From: Prolixibacteraceae bacterium
Lineage (GTDB): Bacteria > Bacteroidota > Bacteroidia > Bacteroidales > Prolixibacteraceae
Direction of reading: 5' to 3'
Assembly (NCBI GenBank): GCA_019856515.1
Contig: CP082230.1
Span: 4,712,001 to 4,776,000 of the forward strand
Length of the DNA: 64,000 nucleotides
The notes under the pieces: generated by a model
The model's input: only the letters and a program-made list of their open reading frames with translations
The model's database searches: none
Told to the model about the DNA's origin: nothing
Program-made: the position numbers and the translations under genes
Shown: in pieces, positions 55,880 to 64,000 of the stretch
Position numbering within the stretch: position 1 is the first letter of the stretch
Layout: every line of letters starts with the position of its first letter

Positions 55880-55999
55880 TTCCCTGAAAGGGAAACCGAA
55901 CATAGCCCAATGGTGAGAACCATATATTGACCGCAAGGTCAAGGTATTGGTTGGAGTCTTGGGTAATCGTGTAAAATGATAGCAGGGCTGTAAGTCCGA
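55880..55999. repeat. GNRA-hairpin repeat, copy F (mixed loops)
   Basis: ATGGT-GAGA-ACCAT as in copy E, but TTGACC-GCAA-GGTCAA as in copies A-D. Confidence 0.8.
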
Positions 56000-56198
56000 T
56001 CCCATGACCTCATTCCATCGACGTTGGATTGCGTAGTTTGTGCCAATTCATTGGCACGCCTTTAATGCAATAGTTGTGAACGGGGTGGAGATGGAGCACC
56101 CCGATGAACGGAGTCGTTGGGTCAGGCTTTCAGCCCTTGGTATTGAGAGGGTATTGTACCCAAGGCTCATTTCTATGTAGCGCATCCGCGCTACCTAT

Positions 56199-56276
56199 TC
56201 ATTTCACCGTTGGGCTAGGTTCGGTCACCCCATTCGGGGCTTGTTTGAAATAATGGTGATTTACTTTTACGAAAAA
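56199..56276. repeat. Direct repeat, copy 2
   Basis: Second copy of the 79-base element at 55488. Here its 3' end is followed by the complementary arm of a hairpin. Confidence 0.8.
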
Positions 56277-56288
56277 GTAAATCACCAT
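56253..56288. terminator. Hairpin at the end of direct repeat copy 2
   Basis: Perfect 16-bp stem ATGGTGATTTACTTTT (56253-56268) with complement at 56273-56288, loop of four. Copy 1 of the repeat lacks the right arm. Confidence 0.65.
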
Positions 56289-56603
56289 TTGTCAAGTTTC
56301 ACAAGGTTGTTATGTCTATTTTATTAAAAATTGCCTCAGTTTAGAAGTTTATTTTACTTTAATGTTTCTTATTCTACTATTTAATGTGCTCTTATACAGG
56401 ATGCGATGTGCGTAGGGGATTGTGGTGTTTTTCTACCCAAGCTTGCGCACGGAGCTAAGGTTTGGATGTTTGGTTGGTAGGGACACGATGCTCGTGATCA
56501 TATTTCAGTGTGGTAATCTAGTGATTTGTTGGTGTTGAGGGGTGTTTTGGTTTTCATTGGTGATAATCTGAAAGATTATAGTCAATATTTTCTTCATAAT
56601 GTG

Positions 56604-56611
56604 TATCTTTG
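56604..56611 (+). promoter_or_regulatory. -7 box of thrS operon
   Basis: TATCTTTG matches TAnnTTTG, 24 bases before the thrS ATG; no clear -33 TTG. Confidence 0.4.
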
Positions 56612-56634
56612 TGGCCTAGTTTTAAATTATAATA

Positions 56635-58590
56635 ATGTCAATGATTAATATAACCTTACCCGATGGCTCGGTAAAAGAATTTGAGTCAGGAGTGAACGGA
56701 TTGGACATTGCCAAGTCAATTAGTAACCGACTAGCAAAAGATGTCTTGTCTGTGACAGTGAATGGAGAGATATGGGACTTAACACGTTCTATCAATTCGG
56801 ATGCCTCTATAAAGCTAAATACGTGGGAAGATCGTGATGGAAAGGAAGCTTTCTGGCACTCTTCGGCTCACCTTTTGGCAGAAGCAATTGAAACCGTTTA
56901 TCCTGGTACGAAATTCGGAATTGGGCCTACGATCGATAATGGGTTCTATTACGATGTTGATCTGCCAGAAGGTAAAGCCATTACTGAAAAAGATCTAGAG
57001 AAGATCGAGAAGAAGATGGTGGAATTAGCGCGTCAGAAAAACGATATCGTCCGTACAGATGTCTCTAAAAGCGATGCATTAAAACGATTTGAAGAGATTC
57101 AGGATCCATATAAGATAGAGTTAATCTCTGCTTTGGAGGATGGAACTATTACCCTATATAACCAAGGGGCTTTCACAGACCTTTGTCGTGGACCTCACCT
57201 TCCTAATACAGGATACATCAAGGCTATTAAGCTGTTGAGTGTGGCTGGTGCTTACTGGAGAGGTGATGAGAAGAATAAGATGCTTACGCGTGTCTATGGT
57301 GTCTCTTTCCCAAAAGCAAAGATGCTTACAGAGTATCTTGTTCAGTTGGAGGAGGCAAAGAAGCGTGACCACCGTAAGATTGGTAAAGAGATGGAGCTTT
57401 TTACTTTCTCACAGAAAGTAGGACAGGGACTTCCATTGTGGTTGCCAAAAGGAGCACAGTTGAGAGAGGCTTTAGAGAACTTCTTGAAGCGTGTGCAAAA
57501 ACGTTTTGAATATGATCAGGTGATCACTCCTCATATTGGAGATGTGAACTTGTATAAGACTTCTGGTCACTTCCAGAAATATGGTAAGGATTCATTTCAG
57601 CCTATTACTACGCCACAGGATGGTGAGGAGTATTTGTTGAAGCCGATGAACTGTCCTCACCATTGTGAGATTTATCGCTTTAAGCCACGTTCGTATAAGG
57701 ATCTTCCTGTTCGTATGGCCGAGTTTGGAACGGTTTATCGTTATGAGCAGAGTGGAGAGCTTCACGGGTTGACTCGTGTGAGAAGTTTTACACAAGATGA
57801 TGCACATATCTTCTGTCGTCCTGATCAGTTGAAAGATGAGTTTTTGAAGGTGATCGATATTATCTTTATTATTTTCAAAGCGTTAGATTTTAAAGATTAT
57901 ACTGCTCAAATTTCATTGCGTGACCCAAGTAATACTGAAAAGTATATTGGCTCGGATGAGAATTGGGAGAAAGCAGAGAGTGCGATTATCGAAGCTTGTG
58001 AAGAGAAAGGTTTGAATACTGTTACTGAACTTGGCGAGGCAGCTTTCTATGGTCCTAAACTAGATTTCATGGTGAAGGATGCGTTGGGAAGAAGCTGGCA
58101 GTTGGGTACGATTCAGGTTGATTATAACCTTCCTGAGCGTTTCGATTTGACATATATTGGAGCGGATGATAAACCGCATCGTCCTGTGATGATCCACCGT
58201 GCCCCATTCGGTTCGATGGAGCGTTTCTGTGCTGTTTTGATTGAACATACTGCAGGGAAATTCCCACTTTGGTTGACTCCAGAGCAAGTTGTGATATTGC
58301 CGATTAGCGAAAAATATAATGATTACGCGAAAAAAGTTTCAAATTATCTAAATATTTCCGATATTCGCAGCATTGTAGACGATAGAAATGAGAAGATTGG
58401 ACGTAAAATTCGTGATAATGAGTTGAAGCGTATCCCGTATCTTCTAATTGTAGGAGAGCAAGAGGCAGAGAATAACACTGTTTCTGTTCGACGCCAAGGA
58501 GAGGGCGACCAAGGTTCAAAAACTTTGGAGGAGTTTGCATCATTCATTACGAGTGAGGTGAGAGCTCAACTTGGATCTATTTATGAATAA
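56635..58590 (+). CDS. thrS: Threonyl-tRNA synthetase
   Basis: A 651-residue class II synthetase. N-terminal TGS domain ([17 protein letters not shown]), then the editing domain with [10 protein letters not shown] and its metal-site histidines, then the catalytic core: motif 1 region, motif 2 [25 protein letters not shown], [11 protein letters not shown] with the zinc cysteine, and motif 3 [15 protein letters not shown]. It ends with the anticodon-binding domain. Full family length. First gene of a thrS-infC-rpmI-rplT translation cluster, a widely conserved order. Confidence 0.97.
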   Translation: MSMINITLPDGSVKEFESGVNGLDIAKSISNRLAKDVLSVTVNGEIWDLTRSINSDASIKLNTWEDRDGKEAFWHSSAHLLAEAIETVYPGTKFGIGPTIDNGFYYDVDLPEGKAITEKDLEKIEKKMVELARQKNDIVRTDVSKSDALKRFEEIQDPYKIELISALEDGTITLYNQGAFTDLCRGPHLPNTGYIKAIKLLSVAGAYWRGDEKNKMLTRVYGVSFPKAKMLTEYLVQLEEAKKRDHRKIGKEMELFTFSQKVGQGLPLWLPKGAQLREALENFLKRVQKRFEYDQVITPHIGDVNLYKTSGHFQKYGKDSFQPITTPQDGEEYLLKPMNCPHHCEIYRFKPRSYKDLPVRMAEFGTVYRYEQSGELHGLTRVRSFTQDDAHIFCRPDQLKDEFLKVIDIIFIIFKALDFKDYTAQISLRDPSNTEKYIGSDENWEKAESAIIEACEEKGLNTVTELGEAAFYGPKLDFMVKDALGRSWQLGTIQVDYNLPERFDLTYIGADDKPHRPVMIHRAPFGSMERFCAVLIEHTAGKFPLWLTPEQVVILPISEKYNDYAKKVSNYLNISDIRSIVDDRNEKIGRKIRDNELKRIPYLLIVGEQEAENNTVSVRRQGEGDQGSKTLEEFASFITSEVRAQLGSIYE

Positions 58591-58620
58591 GAATGTGAGA
58601 TATTTTACAAAACTTAAAGT

Positions 58621-58627
58621 AGGGAGG
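58621..58627 (+). promoter_or_regulatory. Purine-rich ribosome binding site of infC
   Basis: AGGGAGG lies eight bases before ATA (58636) and 17 before the first in-frame ATG (58645). The spacing favours initiation at ATA. Confidence 0.55.
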
Positions 58628-58635
58628 ATTTAGCC

Positions 58636-59196
58636 ATAGCTGGAATGAGACCACGCGGAAGACGGTTCCAAGAAAGGGAAACGAAACCCGCTAACCGAAT
58701 TAACCAACATATACGTGTACCACAGGTACGACTAGTTGGCGATAACATTGAAAACCCAGGTGTTTATAGTACTAATGAGGCTATTAAAATGGCCGAAGCA
58801 CTTGAATTGGACTTGGTAGAGATTTCACCAAAAGCCGATCCGCCTGTTTGTCGTATCATCGACTATAAAAAGTTTCTTTATCAGCAGAAAAAGAAGCAGA
58901 AGGAGATGAAGGCAAAAGCGGTTAAAGTGGTAGTGAAAGAGATCCGCTTTGGTCCTAATACGGATGACCATGATTATAACTTTAAATTAAAGCATGCTGA
59001 AAAGTTCCTTAACGAAGGAGCAAAAGTGAAGGCATATGTTTTCTTTAAAGGTCGTACGATTCTGTTTAAGGAAAAAGGAGAGATCCTACTTCTAAGATTT
59101 GCTCAAGATTTGGAAGAGATCGGAAAAGTAGATCAACTACCAAAGCTTGAAGGTAAACGTATGATCATGTTTATTTCACCGAAGAAGAAGAAATAA
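58636..59196 (+). CDS. infC: Translation initiation factor IF-3 (probable ATA start)
   Basis: About 186 residues. N-terminal domain with [17 protein letters not shown] and [20 protein letters not shown], linker helix [17 protein letters not shown]-terminal domain with [27 protein letters not shown] and [18 protein letters not shown]-3 keeps 30S subunits free and proofreads start codons. The first ATG (58645) is poorly spaced from the Shine-Dalgarno sequence, whereas in-frame ATA at 58636 (then Ala-Gly-Met) is ideally placed. A non-AUG start is the hallmark of infC autoregulation in other bacteria. If the start is instead 58645, the protein is three residues shorter. Confidence 0.93.
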   Translation: MAGMRPRGRRFQERETKPANRINQHIRVPQVRLVGDNIENPGVYSTNEAIKMAEALELDLVEISPKADPPVCRIIDYKKFLYQQKKKQKEMKAKAVKVVVKEIRFGPNTDDHDYNFKLKHAEKFLNEGAKVKAYVFFKGRTILFKEKGEILLLRFAQDLEEIGKVDQLPKLEGKRMIMFISPKKKK

Positions 59197-59222
59197 TAAC
59201 TAATTCAAAAGAGGTCAGAATC

Positions 59223-59420
59223 ATGCCTAAGATGAAAACGAATTCCAGTGCAAAGAAGCGTTTTAAGCTTACTGGATCAGGAAAAATTAAAAGAAAACAT
59301 GCTTATAAGAGTCATATCTTGACTAAAAAAAGCAAGAAGCGTAAGAGAAATCTTACTTACTTCGGTACTGTATGTAAAGCTGATGAAAACAACATCAAGT
59401 TGTTGCTTTGCATGAAGTAA
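59223..59420 (+). CDS. rpmI: 50S ribosomal protein L35
   Basis: 65 residues, highly basic: [20 protein letters not shown], then [19 protein letters not shown], matching L35 throughout. It lies 26 bases after infC and 104 before rplT in the standard infC-rpmI-rplT order. Confidence 0.97.
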   Translation: MPKMKTNSSAKKRFKLTGSGKIKRKHAYKSHILTKKSKKRKRNLTYFGTVCKADENNIKLLLCMK

Positions 59421-59455
59421 TCTTTTAATAGATTTTTATAATAGTAGAAAACTTG

Positions 59456-59511
59456 AGTTGCTTAGCTCGTTAAAAGTGTCATTCCATATGGGTTGAACGC
59501 TAAGTGGCTCC
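59456..59511 (+). promoter_or_regulatory. Structured RNA element in the rpmI-rplT spacer (possible L20 operator)
   Basis: Twelve consecutive pairs (three of them G-U) between 59456-59467 (GAGTTGCTTAGC) and 59500-59511 (GCTAAGTGGCTC). They enclose about 32 bases that include CCATATGG, and end 13 bases before the rplT ATG. L20 represses its own operon through mRNA structures in other bacteria; that this is such a site is inference. Confidence 0.45.
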
Positions 59512-59524
59512 AAAAAATTAAATT

Positions 59525-59869
59525 ATGCCTAGATCGGTAAATCACGTAGCATCACGCGCACGTAGAAAAAAGCTTCTTAAAGAGACCAGAGGTTATTGGG
59601 GAGCTAGAAAAAATGTTTGGACGGTAGCAAAGAATACTTTTGAAAAAGGTTTATGCTATGCTTACCGCGATAGAAAGAAGAAGAAATCATCATTCCGTGC
59701 ATTGTGGATTCAGCGTATCAATGCTGCAGCACGTATGGAAGGTCTTTCTTATTCACAACTTATTTGTCTTCTTAAGGCAAACAACATCGAGATCAACCGT
59801 AAGGTTCTTGCAGATCTAGCGATGAATCACCCAGCTGCTTTTACAGCTATCGTGAATAAAGTAAAATAA
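59525..59869 (+). CDS. rplT: 50S ribosomal protein L20
   Basis: 114 residues of the early-assembly 23S rRNA-binding protein L20. The long basic N-terminal arm ([20 protein letters not shown]) is followed by the [20 protein letters not shown] and [20 protein letters not shown] segments of the globular domain. Last gene of the cluster, closed by a strong terminator. Confidence 0.97.
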   Translation: MPRSVNHVASRARRKKLLKETRGYWGARKNVWTVAKNTFEKGLCYAYRDRKKKKSSFRALWIQRINAAARMEGLSYSQLICLLKANNIEINRKVLADLAMNHPAAFTAIVNKVK

Positions 59870-59904
59870 GTACTTCTTGATTAGGTGATGTAAACACTAC
59901 ATAT

Positions 59905-59937
59905 AAAAAGGCTAACATTTATGTTAGCCTTTTTTTA
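59905..59937 (+). terminator. Terminator of the thrS-rplT cluster
   Basis: AAAGGCTAACAT (59907-59918) pairs with ATGTTAGCCTTT (59921-59932), then a T run. Confidence 0.9.
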
Positions 59938-59954
59938 TTTGGTTGGTGTAGGTG

Positions 59955-60953
59955 TTAGAAACCTAGGCGGTAATTTAGTCCTACAAGTACAAATTTTATT
60001 TCGTCAGCCATACCAAACTCTCCTCTAAGTCCCCAGTGTCTATTGAATTCATATTGACCACCGAATTGGAAAGATATATTTTGTGTTGGCTCTTTCTGAA
60101 TGTTATAGTCGATATCTCCTGTAAGTATTTTTCCATCTCCTACCTCTATTCCTGTACCTTGCTCAATTAATGCATAGACACCATTAATTAATGCTTTCTC
60201 TTTTACACTTAGTTCGTTGTACCAATCAAAATAGGCTTTGTCTATTCCTGGTAATGCTTCGTTTAGTTTGATTGTTCCATTATTTCCATCTGAGTCGGTG
60301 AACCCTCTAAACATAATTCCTACATAGAATGAGAGGCGTCTCTCCTTTTTTAAATCAAATACTCTACCCACTCTACCTGATGTCGTTAATACTCCAACTT
60401 GATCTGTTAGTAGCTCTGTGTGTGTCCAGCTATGGTTTATATCTGCAGATATAAAGTAGTTGTTGTATCCATAAACAAGTGTGGCTCCTAGACCATAAGC
60501 TGATGCATCGAAATCTACTTTTGAAGAGAATTCAGGGAATTGTTGTTCTCCTAGATTTGGTGCAAGGCTTACAAAGGTGCTACCAGAAACTTCTGAATAT
60601 AGTCCATAGACATTTAGAACGGGAAGAATCCAGCTATCTATTCGAAGGTTCACTCCGCTGGAGGTGGCAATGGTGTTTTGAAATCCGAAGGCATCTTTGT
60701 CTAGCCAAGGAGAGAGATCTGTTCCATTTAGTGCCATACTGAAATCTGTGATACCAAGATACATTTCATTATACACATAGTTTATCCCAATACCGATAGG
60801 AAGAGGAAGATCATTGTTCTTTTCAAATGCTTTATCTCCCCATATGGGAAGGAGGTAAGGGTATTTGTCTTCTGTTGTTCGACTATCTTCTTTTGCGGAT
60901 AGAAGCAATGGACTGGTTAGGATAATTGTTAGAAATAATAATCTTTTTTTCAT
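59955..60953 (-). CDS. Secreted outer-membrane beta-barrel protein of unknown function
   Basis: 332 residues from MKKRLLFLTIILTSPLLLSA (signal peptide). The mature part opens with YPYLLPIWGDKAFE and DLPLPIGIGINYVYNEMYL, followed by paired strands (YGLGATLVYGYNNYFISADI; RRLSFYVGIMFRGF; NISFQFGGQYEFNRHWGLRG) and the terminal VLVGLNYRLGF, a typical Bam-recognised last strand. The overall look is a 10-14-stranded porin-like barrel with relatives in marine proteobacteria. No substrate can be assigned. Start at 60953 avoids a 16-residue non-signal extension. Confidence 0.7.
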   Translation of the reverse strand: MKKRLLFLTIILTSPLLLSAKEDSRTTEDKYPYLLPIWGDKAFEKNNDLPLPIGIGINYVYNEMYLGITDFSMALNGTDLSPWLDKDAFGFQNTIATSSGVNLRIDSWILPVLNVYGLYSEVSGSTFVSLAPNLGEQQFPEFSSKVDFDASAYGLGATLVYGYNNYFISADINHSWTHTELLTDQVGVLTTSGRVGRVFDLKKERRLSFYVGIMFRGFTDSDGNNGTIKLNEALPGIDKAYFDWYNELSVKEKALINGVYALIEQGTGIEVGDGKILTGDIDYNIQKEPTQNISFQFGGQYEFNRHWGLRGEFGMADEIKFVLVGLNYRLGF

Positions 60954-61343
60954 CTGTGTATTTTTAAAGTTGCATCTCATTGGATGCAAAATCGGTACCA
61001 TTTAATGGGAGTACTACTTCAATAAAGTTTAAGGATAATCAATGATTGTTGTGGTAATACAAATAATGTTTTTCGTGGTTTAATGAGGTGTTATATCTAT
61101 AAATGATATTAACAATGCTCTATTTATGTTTTGTGGTTTTGTCGTGTTTGGATTGTTCCATCCAGATATCCCCATTTGGGGGAGAATAGATGTTTTGTGT
61201 GGTTCTAGTTATCGTTGTTTCTGTTGGAAACTTATGGGTGGATTAATAATGTTATTTGTTTTTATTGGTTAATGAGTTATAAGATAATTAAATAACATAA
61301 TCTATTATATTTGTGGCTCAGTATTAATTTTATGTAATATAAG
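60954..61343. other. Divergent intergenic region
   Basis: No gene. Contains TATATTTG at 61306-61313 (match to the -7 consensus, 31 bases before the next ATG), with no clear -33 element. Confidence 0.4.
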
Positions 61344-62990
61344 ATGAAGCAACTATCAACAACAATGTCTAAATTATGTGTTGCCATATTTCTGTTTGCG
61401 TCCCTGTGGGGCTGTGGCATTCAGGATTATAAGTTTGATAACCTTGAGGTGAAGAAGACGGAAGCAAAGTTAGCCGCTCCTCTTGCTAAGGGGTCTTTTA
61501 AAGTCTGGGATCTTATTGGAAATATCTCAAAAGACTATCTAGTAAAAGATAGTTCTGGAGAGATTAAGTTTGTTTACAGACAAAATGATGTTATTCAATA
61601 TAAGCTTAATGATTATTTCCAATTTCCATCTTCTATACCTATCGGAGGAGACCAATTGGATATTCCAGCAATGGATCTTTCGATTCTTAGTTTAATAGGA
61701 ACGATTCCTCCTATCGAATATACCAATTCACATACGGTTAATATTTCTGAAACGACGAATACGGAATTGAATGTCTATAGTGTGAAAGTGGCAAGTGGAA
61801 AATTAGCTATCACTGTAGATAATAGAAGTGCATTGAGTGGGGTAAACCTTGAGATACGTTTGAATAATTGTACTTATCCAGATAAGGTTGGAGCGGGAGT
61901 ATTGACTTTTCGTGTGCCTTTAGAAACGGGATCAAATATATATTCTGTAGATCTGTCAGGGGCTCTATTTGATTTTGCCGCTAATGGGGATAACCCAGAA
62001 ATGTCAGTAACTTATCGAATTGAATTTCCTTCTACTGTGAAAGGTAAGGTTGCGAAATCGACTATTGACTTCTCGATGTCGATGAATAACCTTCAGTTTG
62101 ACTATTTTAAAGGGAATATTGGACACCAAACGATTGATATTCCAACTACGGATGTGGAGATCAATATGCCGATGTTGGATAAGCTAGGAGAGGGGATCCA
62201 ATTTGCTGCACCTGTTTTCCAGTTGGAGACGAAATGTGGTTTTATTATTCCAACTATCATGACTCCTGAGATAAGTGGGGAGAATAATGATGGAACGAAG
62301 TTAGACTTGACGGTTCCTGTAATGAGTGTAACCTGTCCAAGTGTGTCGAATTATAATGATGTGGCAAATGGTGTTTATCGATTGGATAAAAAGAACACTA
62401 ATTTGGTGGAATTTTTCTCCTTGCCTCCTTCGAAAAAGGTGTCTATTGGAGGAAGTGTGAAAGTGAATTACGCTTCTGATGGAACTGCTTTAACGACTAC
62501 AAGTACTTCTCCAAATTTAATTACCCCAACAAGTTCGTTTAGTGCAGATCTATTGATGGAGGTGCCATTGTCGTTTTCAGCAAAGAATATCTCATTTACG
62601 GATACGATAGAGGTCTCTTTGGGTGATATCTCGTTTGTTCATGATACCCATCTCTATATTAGCTATGAGAATAGAATTCCTTTGGAGTTAGATCTTGAAT
62701 TACAACCCGTTCATTTGGAGAAGAAACAACTGGTTGGAACACCAATAAAGATGAATATCTTAAAGTCTCCTAAAGTAGATAATTCGGGTCTTCCGGTATC
62801 TGTATTAAAAGGGGTCGAGAAGATTGGGTTGACGGCAAGTGATATAGAGAATATACAGAATTCGGATGCATTGATTTTAAATGTGAAAGCCAATACCCCA
62901 GATAATAAGGTGGTGAAATTAAATGCCGATGATTTTATTAACCTTCGAATTGCAGCCTCTGCAAATGTCGTATATAATGAAAATAACTAG
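61344..62990 (+). CDS. Large lipoprotein of unknown function, beta-rich
   Basis: 548 residues. The signal sequence ends in a good lipobox (FASLWGC|GIQDY), so the protein is lipid-anchored. The mature part is beta-rich with repeated long strands (VNISETTNTELNVYSVKVAS; KLAITVDNRSALSGVNLEI; LDLELQPVHLEKKQLVG) and many Ser/Thr/Asn, resembling multi-domain surface lipoproteins of Bacteroidota. No catalytic motif is visible. The DUF5723-type outer-membrane protein starts four bases after its stop, so the two probably form a co-expressed surface unit. An ATG at 61365 is an alternative start. Confidence 0.75.
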   Translation: MKQLSTTMSKLCVAIFLFASLWGCGIQDYKFDNLEVKKTEAKLAAPLAKGSFKVWDLIGNISKDYLVKDSSGEIKFVYRQNDVIQYKLNDYFQFPSSIPIGGDQLDIPAMDLSILSLIGTIPPIEYTNSHTVNISETTNTELNVYSVKVASGKLAITVDNRSALSGVNLEIRLNNCTYPDKVGAGVLTFRVPLETGSNIYSVDLSGALFDFAANGDNPEMSVTYRIEFPSTVKGKVAKSTIDFSMSMNNLQFDYFKGNIGHQTIDIPTTDVEINMPMLDKLGEGIQFAAPVFQLETKCGFIIPTIMTPEISGENNDGTKLDLTVPVMSVTCPSVSNYNDVANGVYRLDKKNTNLVEFFSLPPSKKVSIGGSVKVNYASDGTALTTTSTSPNLITPTSSFSADLLMEVPLSFSAKNISFTDTIEVSLGDISFVHDTHLYISYENRIPLELDLELQPVHLEKKQLVGTPIKMNILKSPKVDNSGLPVSVLKGVEKIGLTASDIENIQNSDALILNVKANTPDNKVVKLNADDFINLRIAASANVVYNENN

Positions 62991-62994
62991 TTTT

Positions 62995-64000
62995 ATGCAC
63001 TCTATATATAAGTTTTTATTAGTTACTGTATTGGGATTTAGTTCTTTACAGTTGTTGGCACAGAAGAGTGTGCTTTATAATGTTTCACCTTCTGTATCTA
63101 TGGAGATCAATCCAGCACATAATGTGAAGAATAGGCCATCCTATTTTACACTTCCAGTGTTGAATTACCAGGAGATCCGAGTGAATGCTGGAGGCCTTTC
63201 ATATGATGATATTTTTCAGCAATCTGTGACATCTACAGGTACTTCAGTCGTGCTTGATTACAATAGACTTTTCTCTAATTTGAGTAAAGATAATGCCTTT
63301 AACCTTGGTGTTGAATTGGGAATTTTAGGGCTAGGTATTGCGAATGGGAAGGACTATTATAGTTTTTCTGTGAAAGAGAAGATTGTTGGTCAGATGCAGT
63401 ATAGTAATGATGTTCTTGGTTTGATGATCAATGGTGTTGCTATAGAGACTGCCCCTAATGGAACTATGAAGTATAGAGATGCTTCAACTGGTAGTCTTTT
63501 TATGGATATGATGCATTATCGCGAATATGCTTTGGGGTATGATAGGTCTATTAATGATCGCTTTAGTTTTGGTGTTCGTTTGAAACTGCTTTTTGGTATG
63601 TCGGCTATATCAACCAATGGGATGAGAATTGATGTAAAATCAACGAATTTGGATGCGATGGAATTGTCTGCTTACGGAAAGGCAAACATCTCTGCTCCTG
63701 TGTCATTTGATGTCACCACAGATGAGAATGGGATTCCCAATATCAAGAATTATAATACCAATTTAAGTGCATCCTATCTGACAGAGATGGGTAACTTCGG
63801 TGTGGCATTAGATCTTGGTATGGAGTTTAGACCTTCAGATAAATGGGCTGTGGGATTGAGTATTACTGATTTAGGTTCGATCAAATATAAAAAGAATTTG
63901 AAGCAAGTTTACACGGATAGCCATTATCGATATGAAGGAATTGATGTTTCAAGTAGTATCAATAAAGATCATGCAAACTATGTCTCTTTTTCTGATGCCG
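62995..64000 (+). CDS. DUF5723-like outer-membrane protein (3' end outside window)
   Basis: 335 codons open to the window edge. Signal peptide (FLLVTVLGFSSLQLLA), then VLYNVSPSVSMEINPAHNV and PSYFTLPVLNYQEIRVNAGG. This is followed by strand pairs (FSFGVRLKLLFGMSAI; FGVALDLGMEFRPSDKWAVG) as in the DUF5723/PorV-like barrels of Bacteroidota. The GMEFRPSDKWAVGLSITDLG segment is typical of proteins that resemble FadL/PorV-type barrels. Starts four bases after the lipoprotein stop codon. Function unknown. Confidence 0.8.
   Translation, partial: MHSIYKFLLVTVLGFSSLQLLAQKSVLYNVSPSVSMEINPAHNVKNRPSYFTLPVLNYQEIRVNAGGLSYDDIFQQSVTSTGTSVVLDYNRLFSNLSKDNAFNLGVELGILGLGIANGKDYYSFSVKEKIVGQMQYSNDVLGLMINGVAIETAPNGTMKYRDASTGSLFMDMMHYREYALGYDRSINDRFSFGVRLKLLFGMSAISTNGMRIDVKSTNLDAMELSAYGKANISAPVSFDVTTDENGIPNIKNYNTNLSASYLTEMGNFGVALDLGMEFRPSDKWAVGLSITDLGSIKYKKNLKQVYTDSHYRYEGIDVSSSINKDHANYVSFSDA

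Larger units (their letters stand above)
55508..56634. other. Repeat-filled region between KAP and thrS
   Basis: No gene in about 1.1 kb. Holds the rest of the 79-base repeat, GTGCCAATGAATTGGCAC (55639-55656), the structured repeat (55880-55999), the second 79-base repeat (56199-56276) with a strong hairpin, a decayed GATGCTC palindrome near 56482, and the thrS -7 box. Confidence 0.6.

Overview
The window is about 64 kb of an AT-rich chromosome from a member of the Bacteroidota, most likely a Bacteroidales/Marinilabiliales-type marine or anaerobic organism (family-level placement is inference). Grounds: Bacteroidota-type gyrB, thrS, infC, FtsK and LolA sequences; DUF6266, DUF5723 and TonB_C/MORN families; secreted and outer-membrane proteins typical of the phylum; and several -7 boxes of the Bacteroidota form TAnnTTTG. 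Peroxiredoxin, superoxide reductase (desulfoferrodoxin type) and a carbamate kinase/ornithine carbamoyltransferase pair fit an anaerobe or microaerophile that can ferment citrulline or arginine.

Layout. 1-11 kb: GAF-domain methionine sulfoxide reductase-like protein (cut by the window edge), PorT-like barrel, FtsE-like ATPase, a large secreted TPR protein with an outer-membrane barrel partner, gyrB, murB. 11-25 kb: accessory island. A promoter drives an Hcp/TssD-like protein with an internal insertion and C-terminal extension, followed by a very large OmpA-domain toxin-like gene. That gene is split by an intact IS4-type element (16-bp terminal inverted repeats, 7-bp target duplication). Overlapping its 3' end is the first of five near-identical tandem genes for lipoproteins with a formylglycine-generating-enzyme fold lacking the usual catalytic cysteines. 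I read this as an orphan type VI secretion carrier/effector/immunity locus whose immunity gene was amplified and whose effector was then broken. 25-35 kb: nitroreductase, the yicC-gmk-nadD cluster, a patatin/Omp85-like protein, a ConA-like protein, YitT, peroxiredoxin, superoxide reductase, SlyD. 35.2-36.2 kb: a group II intron with an internally deleted reverse transcriptase. 36-49 kb: ECF sigma factor, WbqC, LolA-FtsK, arcC-arcB, SmpB, Yip1-like protein, MiaA, a secreted protein, dipeptidyl peptidase IV. 49-56.6 kb: second accessory stretch with a C-rich block, a large palindrome, DUF6266, an internally duplicated MORN/TonB_C protein and a membrane KAP-family P-loop NTPase. 56.6-60 kb: thrS-infC-rpmI-rplT. 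60-64 kb: outer-membrane proteins, the last one cut by the window end.

The intergenic DNA of the accessory regions carries several repeat families. One is a ~120-bp element folding into hairpins with GNRA tetraloops, with loop changes between copies that keep the GNRA class. Another is a set of palindromes built around CGA-NNN-TCG with compensating arm changes. A third is the short palindrome GTGCCAAT-NN-ATTGGCAC. There are also two large hairpin elements that share an end sequence. These repeats separate the five lipoprotein genes and flank the KAP gene, whose stop codon lies inside one repeat copy. No tRNA, rRNA or CRISPR array was seen.
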